A stretch of DNA of 33,903 nt. It comes from an uncultured Selenomonadales bacterium (GTDB taxonomy: Bacteria; Bacillota; Negativicutes; Selenomonadales; Selenomonadaceae). Shown in pieces: positions 1 through 8,391 of the stretch. Both the position numbers and the translations under genes were made by a program. The number at the start of each line of letters is the position of its first letter. The stretch's first letter is position 1. Location of the stretch: the NCBI GenBank assembly GCA_947165295.1, contig CAMUZU010000024.1, forward strand, positions 1-33,903, given 5' to 3'. The notes beneath the pieces were generated by a model, which did not search any database, was not told the origin of the DNA, and saw nothing but the letters and a program-made list of their open reading frames with translations.

Positions 1-3000
1 GGTTGCGTTGTCGAGTCCGATAATCGGCATGTTCGTATCTTCGACTTCGATGTCGCTGCCGTTGCCGTTGACGGTATATTTGCCTTTTTCGCTGACGAAC
101 AGGCTTGCGCTCTCGTTCAGGTCGGTGACTTGGCGTCCGCCGGTGACGGTGACGCCGTCGGCGTCGTTGAGCAATTCGTAAGTAACTTCGTTGACTTTCA
201 GGAAGCTACCTTCGCCGTGCACAGAAGCCGTCGAGCCTTCCATTGCAATGCTTGCGCCCGCGCCGACAGTGACTGCGTCGTTGTTGACAAGGCCGTTGAC
301 CGCCGTGACTTCCACGCCGTCGGTTGCGACAGTCACGCTGTCCGCCGTCGACAAGAAGCCGAGCGCGTCGCCGTTGACCGTCAAAGCTTGGTCGGCAGGA
401 GCCGCGATAACCATTTCGCCCGCGAACGCGTCGACGCTTGCGAGTTTACCTTCGTCGTCCGTCGAGAGCGTGAACGCGTTGTCAATCGAATCGTTGAAGT
501 TGTACGCGTTTTCGCCAACTTGAACGTTGCCGTTCGTGTCGACGCCGATTGAAACCGCCTGAGCGACGTTGACCGTGACGCCTTCCGCGTTGCCGACTTC
601 CGCCAAACCGACAACTTCGCTGTCCTGAACGATAACTTTAAAGTCGTTGTCGCCCTGAACGTCGATGTTGACGCCGTTGACTTCCATTGCGCCCGTCGCG
701 ACAACAGTTGCGTTGACAAGACCCTCAATCGCGCCGTCAACGCCCGTGACGTAATTAACCGAGTTGTCGGCAATGCTGAAGCTCGCGTTCGTCGACGTTT
801 GAATCGTGAAGCTTTCGTCGTCGTTGAGAGTCAAAGCCGTCGTGTTCGTGTCGAAAGTCAACTTGCCGTTTTCGAGTTCGTTGACGCCGACAACCGCGCC
901 TTCTCCGAGCTGGAACGTGACATCTGCGTCGTTTTCGACCGTGAACGCCTGACTGTCGCCCGCAACCGCGAACGTGAATTTGCCTGCGGTGTCGGTTCCG
1001 ACTTCGACTGCGCCGCCGACAGCCGCAACCGTCGCGCCGTCGCTGACTTGGTCAATCGCCGTGACTTCCGCGCCTTCGGACGAAACCGCGACAACGCTGT
1101 CGTTGAGGACTTGAACGTCATTCGTGTTGACCGCGATAACGTTTTGGAAGTCGCCCGTCGCCGTGCCCGCAAGACCGTCAATCGCCGTAATGCCCGACGC
1201 GCCCGCAGTGAACGTGACTTCGTCGTCGCCTTCAATCTGCATTGCCGTGCCGAGAATCGTGAATTGACCTTCTGCTTCGGTGACGAATTGGCTTGCGCCG
1301 CCCGCCTCGACAACGTTTGCGCCGTCGCTGAGGTTGATGAGTTTGGCGAGTTGGCCGTCGCCTGCAACTGCGCCAAAGCTGTCGTCATTTTCGACAACGA
1401 GTGCTTCGCCGCCGTTAATCGACATGCCGTTGAGGTCGCCGGTGACCGTTGCGCCTGCGTCGACGCCGTTAATCGCCGTGGCAATGCTGCTGTCGCTGAC
1501 CGTGAATTGCGCCACGCCGTCGGTGTCGCCCGCGATTTGGAACGCGTCGTTGCCGAACGTGTACGTGCCGTCCGTCGCAACCTGAACCGTCGTCGCGCCG
1601 TCCGCAGAAACAATCGTGTTGCCGTCGACGACCGCGCTCAAAGTTCCGTTGCTGTACCAGAGGTTGGCGTTGTTACGCACGTCGAACATCGAGCTGGAGC
1701 CGTTAATCGCGATATTGTTGATCGCGCCGATAATCGTTGCGGTTTCGTCAAGTTCGTCAATCGACATCAGCAAGCCGTTTTCGAGTCCGAAGACAACCGA
1801 GCTGTCGCCGAGGATTTGGACGGTTCTGCCGTTCGCGAACGAGAAGGTGCCTTCGCTGTCGGTTGTCGCCGTCAAAGTTCCTTCGGCTCTCGCGATGTCC
1901 GCGCCGCCGCTGAGTTTTTCAATCGCCGTCACGCCGCTTGCGCCGCCGACCAGAGCAATTGAGCTGTCGCCGCTAATCTGGAAGCTCTTGCCGTTGACCG
2001 TGACGTCCTCGAATGCGCCCGTGACCGTGCCGGTGAGTTCGCTGATCGAAACGACTTTGCTTGCCGACATGCCGAAGGTGACTTCGTCGTCGCCCGCAAC
2101 TGACCATGAGCCGTTCGTGAATGCAAACGCGCCCGCTTTGTTCGTGAGAATTTGCGAAACGCCGCCGACTTGACCAATCGAAGCCGAGCCCGTGACGCCC
2201 GCGATCTTCGTGATGTCGCTGCCGTCGCCGTAAACCGTGAGCACGCCGTCCGCGTCAACAACTGAGAAAGTCTTGCCGTTGACCGCAGAAATGCCGCTGA
2301 ACGAGCCGGTGACTGCGCCGTTCAAATCGCTGATTCCGACGACTTCCGCGTCCGCCGCAGTGTTCAGCGCGAAGGTAACCGAGCTGTCGCCTTCAACTTT
2401 GAATTCGCCGCTGTTCGCGAACGTGAACGTGCCGCTTGAAGCCGCGATATTGCCGACGAGTTCAGCGACGCCGCCCGCTTTGTTAATCGTGGCGTCTGCG
2501 TCGACGTCTTGAATCGCGGTGAGTTTCGTGCCGTCGCCGAAGACTTTCAGCTGATTGTCACCGTCAACGATGTCGATGTCCGCGCCGTTGACTTGAATGC
2601 CGCTGAAGCCGCCGATTGCCGAGCCGTTCAGGTCGCTAATCGAAACAACTTTCGAGCTGGACAAGCCAAACGTCACAACGTCCGCGCCGTCGCCCGTCGT
2701 GAAGCTGACTCCGCCGCTGAACGTGAATTTGCCGGCTTTGTCGGTGATGACTTGCGAAACCGAGCCGACTTCGCCGATCGTCGCGTCCGCCGTGACTTTG
2801 TCAATCTTGCTGAGTTTGCCTTCCGCGTCCGCGAAAACTTCGACTTTGTTGTCGCTGTCCGCAACCGCGAAAGTTTGACCGTTGACGCCCGTGACGCCGC
2901 TGAACGAACCGAGGACACTGCCCGCGCTGAGGCCGTTAATAGCCGTGACCGCGTTGTCCGTAAGCGCGAAGTCAATGCCGCTGTCGCCCGCGACAACGAA

Positions 3001-6000
3001 GCTCTGGCCTTTCGCCTGGAATTTGAACGTGCCGACTTCGTCCGTCGAAGCAACGGTTGCGCCCGCCGCGTCAACAACGATTGCGCCGTCGCTGAGTTTG
3101 TAAACGCCGCCGATTCCGTCCGTCGCGCCGACAACGCCGAAGTCCGAATCGGTGATGTCAACCAGTTTGCCGTTGACGCTCAAGCCTGCGATTGAACCTT
3201 CGAGGCTCGCGTCCGCCGCCAAACTTGCAACCGCCGTGACTTTCGTCGTGCCTTCGACAACCGAGAAAACAACGCCGTCCGCGTCGGTCGTGGTGAACGT
3301 TTGCGATTTGTCCGCGAACTTGAACGTGCCCGAAGTGCCCGCGATAACCGTCTTGACGTTGTCGGCTTTGACAACCGTGTCGCCGTCGACGATTCCGCTG
3401 AGCGTGCCGTTTTCATAATAAAGATTCGTGTTCGGCGTGCCGTCCGCGTGGTTAACGATGATTTCCGGAGCTTTGTTGTTGATTGTAATTCCGTTGAGGT
3501 CGCCCGTGACGATTTCGCCGTCGTCAACACCGCTGATACCGACAACTTTGCCTTTGCCGTCGAGGATAAATTCGACGCCGTCGCCGCTGCCGCTGACTTC
3601 AAACGCCTGGCTTTGTCCGCCGGAGGTGAAGGTGAATTTGCCGATACCGTCGGTGACTGCGCTGGAAATTCCGTTCGCCTGCATGACAGACGCGCCGCCC
3701 GTCAAGCCGAGGATCTGAGTTCCGCCGACAAGACTAATCGAGCTGTCGCCCGCAACTTGCAGGACATTGCCGTTGACCGAAGTCGCCGCGCTGAAGTCGC
3801 CGCTCAAAGTTTCGGTTTTGTCAACGCCCGTAATTGCCGCAGTTTCAGCCGTGAAGTCAAACTGCGTGATTTCGCTGCCGTTGCCCGCAACCGCGAAGCT
3901 GTGCGCGCCGTTGAACACGAACGTACCGTTTTCGTTGACGCCGAACACGCTTGCGCCCGCCGCAGTAACTTCAATCTTGGCCGTCGCGTCCGCAACACCG
4001 AGTTGATTGACAGCAGTAACGCCTTTGTCGTCGCCGACAACCGCAACCACGCTGTCATTGGTGACCGAAACCGCAACGCTGTTGACGCTGAGACCGCCCG
4101 TGAAGTCGCCGACAACTTCGCCTTCCAATGCCGCGACGCCGAGCAAGCTGTCTTTGCCGTTGGTCTGGAAGGTCACGCCGTCTTTGTCGGTAACGGTCAG
4201 TTCAGTCTTGAGAACTGTGAACTTCGCGCTTGCCGCAGCGTTCGTCAAGAAGTCGCTCACGCCGCCCGCCGCAACAACTTCGCCGCCGGCCGCCAAACCT
4301 GCCATCGACTTGCCGCCGCCGAACAGGACATAAGTTCCGTCCGTGACGTTGAGAGCTTCCGTGCCGCCCGCAATGGACATGCCGTTGAAGTTACCCGTAA
4401 CAGAAGTGTTTTCGTCGAGAGAATTAATCGCAGTGGCTTTCTTGTTCGTGTCGTCCCACTGGAACATGACGCCGGCTCTGTCCGCGATGACTTCGGCTTC
4501 GTCCGCAGGAGTGGTGTCGTTGTCAACGCCCGCGATTGCAAAGCTTGCACTGCCGAACGTGAACGTGCCGTTGCCCTCTTTGCCGCCGGCCGTCCACAGT
4601 TGTCCGATGCCTTTGCTCTGTTTGACGGCACTGCCGGGTTTGAGGTCTACGAGAGCAGATTCAATCGAACCGCTGGTTTCGTTTTCAATCTTCTGGTAAG
4701 TGAATTCGCCGCCTTCGATTTCGACAACATCCTTGCTGCCGAGCGAAACTGCGCCGGACGCTTTGCTTACGGTAAGTGCGTCGCCACTTTCGGTCAAGCC
4801 GTTGATTGCGATCAAGTCGCCTTCGGCGGAGAATTGAATCGAAGCACCGTCGCTGGTTCCGACTTCAGTAAACGTAAGACCCGTGCCGCTGTCAAGCGCA
4901 ACGCTTTGGCCGCCGGTAACAGTAATTTGGAAGGCCTCAACCGTGTTTTGGCCGCTGCCGGTTTTAATCTTGGTGATTGTCGCCTCGGTGACTGCCTCGC
5001 CGCTTTCCGCGTCGGTGATTTTGGGTGCCGCAAAGCCTTCCGTGTCGGATTCGCCGTTGTAGAGTTTCAAGCCGGAGAAGTTACCGGTGATGGCGTCGCC
5101 GATGGAGCCGAAGACGAAGCCCGTAGCCGAAGTTCCGCTCACGTTGAAGAATGCAGCAGAACCGGTGGTAACGGTATCAGATTTTGCCGCAAGAACGGTG
5201 AACGCTTGACCGGTCTCGTCGTCACCGAAAGCGAATTGTTGTTCTGTACTGCCGCTGGTGTTACCCTCACCATTGACATAAACTTTTTCGATTTCGCCGG
5301 CTTGTGCGATTGTGGCACCGCCGTCGAGATCTTTCAAAGCTTTCTTGTCAAAGTCGTAAATGACGCCGTCGGTGTCGCTACTGTTGACTCCAATGTTGAC
5401 GCCCTTGCCGTTGATGCTGAAGTACTGGTCTTCAGTGGCATCTTCAGCCGCCGCCAACGAAGCCGCCGCAGGGGAGTCAAATTTGAGTGCACCGCCGGTA
5501 AGTGAAACGGCCGTTGCGCCTGCCTCGCTGAATTCGAGCACGCCGCCCTTGGAGGCATTGCCGCCTTTTACGGTCGTGAACGTGTACTGTGCGCCACCCA
5601 CACTAACCGTTGCGCCGCCGTCCAATTCGCTGACTTGGAATTTTTCGGCGTTTTCGGTGTTGTCGGTGTAAGTGATTGTGTACGGATTATCTTTCGAAGC
5701 GAGCGATACACCGACCTCAGGAAGGGCTGCCACCGTGTCGCTGGCGTTGATGTATTGCAAGCCGGTACCGAGAACGGTAACCGCTTGAGTGCGCGTGATG
5801 GCGTCGCCCACGCCGCCGAACGTGAAGCCCGCGACGGAACTGCCGGCACCGTCAAGCGAGAAGGACGCGTTGCCGCTGAGGTTGGTGAAGCTCAATTTGT
5901 TCTTGTCGTTGGCTTTGTAGAAGTAAATCGAGCCCGACTCTGCTTCAGTCGACAAGATCGAGGCGGTACCGGAGCCCCAAACCGTATCGTCGCCGGATTT

Positions 6001-7425
6001 CAGCGTGATACCTGTGGTGGTGTCGCCTTCCGCGTTTTGACCGAAGATGAAGTTGCCGCTGCCGACTGCAAGGATACTGCCGTTAGGACCGACCGCAATT
6101 CCGCCGGCCTTTGCCGCAGCAGCCGTGGCCTTCGCGCCCGTGAACGTGAGCAACTCTCCCGCTTCGTTAAAGCCGGTGACTGAAGTAAGCGCGCCTGTTG
6201 CGTCAAAGCTGAAGCGGTCCGTTCCAAGAGAAATTTTGCCGTCGCTGTCGGCAACCGAAACGGTGACTGGTTTGGCCATGCCGCCGTAGCCCGCGAACTG
6301 GACGATACCGCCGTCCGTGACGCCGACCGACAACGAAGGAGCCGCACTGCCGGTGCCGACGCTTGCAATGTACAAGTAAGAAGCGTCGCTACCGCTCAAC
6401 GTCGGTGCTTTTATCGTTGTTGCTGTCCCGTTTGCCACAGAAGCATTGTTGCTGTAGCTGAGAGCGAGGTTCTTGCCGCCGACTTCGCCGCCTAATGAAG
6501 CACCACTGGTATCGCCGAACGTGAAGCCCGCGACTTCACCTTTCTTGTTCAGGTTGAAGTAAGAATTTTGTCCGCCGACGTAGTAGGTGTTGCCGAGAAT
6601 GTTGATGCCGTCGCCATCAGGGTTGTAAGTTGCCTGCGACGCGAGACTGATACGCGTAGCTTTGCCTGCATTTTCAACCTTGGTATCGGCGGTGGGGTTA
6701 ATGACGAGAACTTGATTGTTTTTGTCGCCGTAGATGTAGCCAAAGCCGCCGGAGACATTGACGGTACCGCTGTTGATTTTGAGGGAGGTGTAGTCCTGAT
6801 TGGCTCCGACGCTGACACCTGCGCCCCATACCGAGTCTTTCGATTCAGTACTCAAGGTGATTCCGCTGACTTTGCCGCCTGACAGGGCGATTTTGTCGTT
6901 AGCACCCAACGAACCGCGACCGAGACCGAAGCTGAGAGACGTAGTAGCACTACCGCCGAAGTTAATTCCCGTCACGCTGTCGAGGTTGCTCAAACCTGTG
7001 ATGTTGCTGAGTGCGACGGTGAAGTATTCGGCGGTTCCCGAAGATACACTACTGCCCGAAACAGAAGGATTGTAGTATTTGTATGTGAACGATTGCGTTT
7101 TGGCTTTGCCGTCATAGGTTGCCAAAACGCTTGGTGTGCCTTCGCCAACGATGCCGATGCTGTCGTCTTTGCTTGCCCAGAAGTAGTTGCCCGAAACAAT
7201 GCTGAAAGCAGCGATAGAGGCATTACTACCGGAAATTGAGGATGAAATGTCACTTTCAAGCGACACGAGAGGATAGTATCCCCCGTCAAGTGTCACGACA
7301 CCGCCAACAATACTTTGGCCTGCTGTGCCGCTCGTGGCGGCTTTAACCGAGTTTTTGCCATAAAGGCCAAACGTTACTGCGAAGCGTTGGAGGTCAAAAG
7401 AAAAAGTTTTGATCAATTCGCTCAT
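1..7425 (-). CDS. Giant repeat-rich surface/secreted protein, partial (C-terminus outside window)
   Basis: One frame stays open from an ATG at 7425 to the window edge: 2475 codons with no stop. AAAGGAG (7436-7442) sits 10 nt before the ATG. The N-terminus reads MSELIKTFSFDLQRFAVTFG; there is no lysine-rich, hydrophobic signal peptide, so any export would be nonclassical. The composition is Gly/Ala/Ser/Thr/Val/Asp-rich and almost Cys-free, typical of beta-solenoid adhesins. From about 4420 down to 1100 there are roughly eleven units of about 99 residues (~297 bp). Each carries G-[TK]-F-x-F, then F-x-V-x-G-D-x-x-V-x-F, then V-x-A-I-x-x-L, then V-x-G-x-F-x-G-h-x-V-N-G. The N-terminal ~1000 residues are less regular. 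The family is not recognised; adhesin or S-layer-like is inference. The long open frames on the opposite strand are composition shadows of these repeats. Confidence 0.85.
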   Translation of the reverse strand, partial: MSELIKTFSFDLQRFAVTFGLYGKNSVKAATSGTAGQSIVGGVVTLDGGYYPLVSLESDISSSISGSNASIAAFSIVSGNYFWASKDDSIGIVGEGTPSVLATYDGKAKTQSFTYKYYNPSVSGSSVSSGTAEYFTVALSNITGLSNLDSVTGINFGGSATTSLSFGLGRGSLGANDKIALSGGKVSGITLSTESKDSVWGAGVSVGANQDYTSLKINSGTVNVSGGFGYIYGDKNNQVLVINPTADTKVENAGKATRISLASQATYNPDGDGINILGNTYYVGGQNSYFNLNKKGEVAGFTFGDTSGASLGGEVGGKNLALSYSNNASVANGTATTIKAPTLSGSDASYLYIASVGTGSAAPSLSVGVTDGGIVQFAGYGGMAKPVTVSVADSDGKISLGTDRFSFDATGALTSVTGFNEAGELLTFTGAKATAAAAKAGGIAVGPNGSILAVGSGNFIFGQNAEGDTTTGITLKSGDDTVWGSGTASILSTEAESGSIYFYKANDKNKLSFTNLSGNASFSLDGAGSSVAGFTFGGVGDAITRTQAVTVLGTGLQYINASDTVAALPEVGVSLASKDNPYTITYTDNTENAEKFQVSELDGGATVSVGGAQYTFTTVKGGNASKGGVLEFSEAGATAVSLTGGALKFDSPAAASLAAAEDATEDQYFSINGKGVNIGVNSSDTDGVIYDFDKKALKDLDGGATIAQAGEIEKVYVNGEGNTSGSTEQQFAFGDDETGQAFTVLAAKSDTVTTGSAAFFNVSGTSATGFVFGSIGDAITGNFSGLKLYNGESDTEGFAAPKITDAESGEAVTEATITKIKTGSGQNTVEAFQITVTGGQSVALDSGTGLTFTEVGTSDGASIQFSAEGDLIAINGLTESGDALTVSKASGAVSLGSKDVVEIEGGEFTYQKIENETSGSIESALVDLKPGSAVKQSKGIGQLWTAGGKEGNGTFTFGSASFAIAGVDNDTTPADEAEVIADRAGVMFQWDDTNKKATAINSLDENTSVTGNFNGMSIAGGTEALNVTDGTYVLFGGGKSMAGLAAGGEVVAAGGVSDFLTNAAASAKFTVLKTELTVTDKDGVTFQTNGKDSLLGVAALEGEVVGDFTGGLSVNSVAVSVTNDSVVAVVGDDKGVTAVNQLGVADATAKIEVTAAGASVFGVNENGTFVFNGAHSFAVAGNGSEITQFDFTAETAAITGVDKTETLSGDFSAATSVNGNVLQVAGDSSISLVGGTQILGLTGGASVMQANGISSAVTDGIGKFTFTSGGQSQAFEVSGSGDGVEFILDGKGKVVGISGVDDGEIVTGDLNGITINNKAPEIIVNHADGTPNTNLYYENGTLSGIVDGDTVVKADNVKTVIAGTSGTFKFADKSQTFTTTDADGVVFSVVEGTTKVTAVASLAADASLEGSIAGLSVNGKLVDITDSDFGVVGATDGIGGVYKLSDGAIVVDAAGATVASTDEVGTFKFQAKGQSFVVAGDSGIDFALTDNAVTAINGLSAGSVLGSFSGVTGVNGQTFAVADSDNKVEVFADAEGKLSKIDKVTADATIGEVGSVSQVITDKAGKFTFSGGVSFTTGDGADVVTFGLSSSKVVSISDLNGSAIGGFSGIQVNGADIDIVDGDNQLKVFGDGTKLTAIQDVDADATINKAGGVAELVGNIAASSGTFTFANSGEFKVEGDSSVTFALNTAADAEVVGISDLNGAVTGSFSGISAVNGKTFSVVDADGVLTVYGDGSDITKIAGVTGSASIGQVGGVSQILTNKAGAFAFTNGSWSVAGDDEVTFGMSASKVVSISELTGTVTGAFEDVTVNGKSFQISGDSSIALVGGASGVTAIEKLSGGADIARAEGTLTATTDSEGTFSFANGRTVQILGDSSVVFGLENGLLMSIDELDETATIIGAINNIAINGSSSMFDVRNNANLWYSNGTLSAVVDGNTIVSADGATTVQVATDGTYTFGNDAFQIAGDTDGVAQFTVSDSSIATAINGVDAGATVTGDLNGMSINGGEALVVENDDSFGAVAGDGQLAKLINLSDGANVVEAGGASQFVTEAEGQFTILGTAMQIEGDDEVTFTAGASGITAIDGLAGTATGDFQNVIAVNTNDVQVLNDSVVAVSSEGAEVTAIDQVSDGATVAAVGGAVEVGTDTAGKFTFAVAGDSQAFTVENDADVTFQLGEGAVVGVNELENGKLTFDTNTTALTLNDDESFTIQTSTNASFSIADNSVNYVTGVDGAIEGLVNATVVATGAMEVNGVNIDVQGDNDFKVIVQDSEVVGLAEVGNAEGVTVNVAQAVSIGVDTNGNVQVGENAYNFNDSIDNAFTLSTDDEGKLASVDAFAGEMVIAAPADQALTVNGDALGFLSTADSVTVATDGVEVTAVNGLVNNDAVTVGAGASIAMEGSTASVHGEGSFLKVNEVTYELLNDADGVTVTGGRQVTDLNESASLFVSEKGKYTVNGNGSDIEVEDTNMPIIGLDNAT
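1100..4420 (-). repeat. Tandem ~297-bp coding repeats in the giant gene
   Basis: The V-x-G-x-[FLI]-x-G-x-x-[VI]-N segment recurs near 1140, 1430, 1715, 2010, 2295, 2605, 2895, 3190, 3495, 3790, 4100 and 4390, giving a spacing of about 285-310 bp. Units are diverged at DNA level and vary in length, so this is an old array held by protein structure rather than a recent expansion. Boundaries are approximate because they were read by eye. Confidence 0.7.
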
Positions 7426-7538
7426 AAAGAGAGAACTCCTTTCGTCGGAAGTTCGCCGTTTGGGGGTCGAGCCTCCGAAAAAACGTTGAAATTGCTGTCT
7501 CGATGAGCTACAATAGGCGTGCTAATTATATTTTGTCT

Positions 7539-7560
7539 GCGCTTCGGCGCGATTTTTTTT
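7539..7560 (+). terminator. Hairpin with T8 tail, plus sense
   Basis: GCGC-TTCG-GCGC (7539-7550) is followed after GA by eight Ts (7553-7560), a good intrinsic-terminator shape on the plus strand. No plus-strand gene is seen upstream; it may end antisense transcripts arising inside the giant gene. Confidence 0.4.
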
Positions 7561-7834
7561 GCACCTGTTGTAAGTCCGAGACTGTCGATAAATCGAACCC
7601 CTTTCTGTCCCAAAAAAAACAAAACGACGAAAACGTTTGCAGTCCTACACGAAACTGCTCGTTTTTCGCCACAGCTTGAGCGGTCGTTGCACAAGTTCCC
7701 CAACCGTGCGATGACCATGTTGTCACGGCGGAGTTTGTCCGCGTCGCGACGATGATTCGGTCGGCGTCACCACAACGCGTCGCGAATCCCCCGATGACGA
7801 TCGGTCGTCCACCAAACGCCTGACCGTCGGGCGC

Positions 7835-7863
7835 ATGATATTTCAGCCGTCGCCCAATATCAA
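7835..7863 (-). promoter_or_regulatory. Candidate promoter for the giant gene or a leader RNA
   Basis: On the minus strand a -35 TTGATA (7858-7863) is followed after 17 nt by a -10 TATCAT (7835-7840), predicting a start near 7828. If it reads through to the giant gene, the leader is about 400 nt. A run of nine Gs on the plus strand (7867-7875) lies 3 bp upstream of the -35. A nearer TATAAT (7525-7530) has no good -35. Confidence 0.45.
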
Positions 7864-8065
7864 GACGGGGGGGGGTGTGACTTGTTTTGTTGACAGAGCT
7901 TGTCACGGCGCGAAGTTTCGGCTGTTTTCCGTGCGGCGAGTCGATTTTAAGATTTTCATTAAAACGCGTGTGCTTGTTACTTTCTTTCGGCGCGAAAGTC
8001 AAACGGCGGCCGTGAATGCCTGCCGTCATCCGTGTCGGTCGGATTTACGTCGCGGTTGCCGTTGC

Positions 8066-8094
8066 AAAAAAAATCGCCCGAAGCGTTACGGGCG
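8066..8094 (-). terminator. Terminator of the small-toxin transcript
   Basis: Read on the minus strand, CGCCCG (8089-8094) and CGGGCG (8075-8080) pair around an 8-nt loop and are followed by A and eight Ts (8066-8073). It is the first strong minus-sense terminator after the 26-codon gene at 8254-8334, giving an mRNA of about 320 nt. Confidence 0.65.
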
Positions 8095-8102
8095 GTTTGG
8101 CG

Positions 8103-8131
8103 TTGACAAGTTGTCGGCTTTATGTTAGATT
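8103..8131 (+). promoter_or_regulatory. Promoter of the antisense RNA
   Basis: A perfect -35 TTGACA (8103-8108), a 17-nt spacer and TAGATT (8126-8131) on the plus strand predict a start near 8138. No plus-strand protein gene follows; the next plus-sense element is the terminator at 8219-8243. Confidence 0.65.
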
Positions 8132-8137
8132 GTTCGG

Positions 8138-8243
8138 CAGAACAAGTAATTTCCGAGGGCAGGTCGTCGGTGTGTGCACGTCGACTTCCTCCCGATTAAT
8201 AAAAGCTGGTTGAACCGGAAGCCGTTTCGCAGACGGCTTTTTT
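8138..8243 (+). ncRNA. Candidate antisense RNA antitoxin (~106 nt)
   Basis: The transcript is predicted from a consensus-like promoter (8103-8131) and an intrinsic terminator (GCCGT 8221-8225 / ACGGC 8233-8237, then six Ts 8238-8243). Internally AGGTCG (8161-8166) can pair with CGACTT (8181-8186) as a hairpin. The RNA runs head-on to the toxin transcript and is fully complementary to its 3' untranslated region, starting 10 nt past the toxin stop codon. This is the geometry of Bacillus bsrG/SR4 and txpA/RatA, where the antisense RNA promotes mRNA degradation. It has no plausible reading frame. Boundaries are inferred. Confidence 0.55.
8219..8243 (+). terminator. Terminator of the antisense RNA
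   Basis: AAGCCGT (8219-8225) pairs with ACGGCTT (8233-8239) around a 7-nt loop, with Ts at 8238-8243. The minus strand has no T tail here, so it should stop only plus-strand transcription. Confidence 0.7.
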
Positions 8244-8253
8244 CGTGCCCGAA

Positions 8254-8334
8254 TTAACTGTTCAGGAACGTGAGCAACGCGAGGACTGTGCTGACGATGT
8301 TGAGAATCAGGTTAAGCCAGTCGAACTTGTCCAT
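8254..8334 (-). CDS. 26-residue hydrophobic peptide, candidate type I toxin
   Basis: ATG at 8334-8332 and TAA at 8254-8256 give 26 residues: a short polar start (MDKFDW), then about 18 mostly hydrophobic Leu/Ile/Val/Ala residues forming one membrane segment, ending FLNS. The Shine-Dalgarno run GGGGGTGA lies 5-12 nt upstream. It directly follows, and partly sits in, a hairpin CCTCTC-GAAA-GAGAGG (8345-8360), which could limit translation. The gene has its own promoter (8392-8420) and terminator (8066-8094) and is separate from ruvB. Size, single membrane helix, structured leader and convergent antisense RNA match type I toxins, which damage the cell membrane. The sequence is not a known family to me; a harmless small membrane protein is the alternative. 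Confidence 0.6.
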   Translation of the reverse strand: MDKFDWLNLILNIVSTVLALLTFLNS

Positions 8335-8344
8335 AACGTCACCC

Positions 8345-8360
8345 CCTCTCTTTCGAGAGG
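8345..8360 (-). promoter_or_regulatory. Leader hairpin over the toxin ribosome site
   Basis: CCTCTC and GAGAGG form a 6-bp stem capped by a GAAA tetraloop on the minus strand. The 3' arm merges into the G-rich Shine-Dalgarno run, so folding would hide part of it. Such sequestration is common in type I toxin mRNAs. Confidence 0.5.
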
Positions 8361-8391
8361 AGAGCCGAGCCACCTGCGGCCTGCCGCGACG

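Larger units (their letters stand above)
7426..8137. other. Long intergenic region upstream of the giant gene
   Basis: No convincing gene is seen in these ~710 bp. Open frames here have no ribosome site, no recognisable motif and low-complexity shadow composition. The region holds a candidate minus-strand promoter at 7835-7863 beside a G9 tract, a U-rich stretch at about 7609-7626 in the minus sense, a TATAAT at 7525-7530 (minus), a plus-sense hairpin with a T8 tail at 7539-7560, a possible relic of the three-hairpin element at 7976-8042, the toxin-transcript terminator at 8066-8094 and the antisense promoter at 8103-8131. Confidence 0.6.

Noticed and set aside
3301-5505. A 734-codon open frame on the plus strand, and other long plus-strand frames from 130 to 7075
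   Set aside because: They are antisense to the giant gene, rich in Arg, Asn and Val from reverse reading of its repeated codons, and lack ribosome sites. The minus frame alone is open for 2475 codons with protein-like repeats.
7526-8029. A 167-codon minus-strand frame upstream of the giant gene
   Set aside because: No recognisable motif, no good ribosome site, and it runs over the candidate promoter and the G9 tract.
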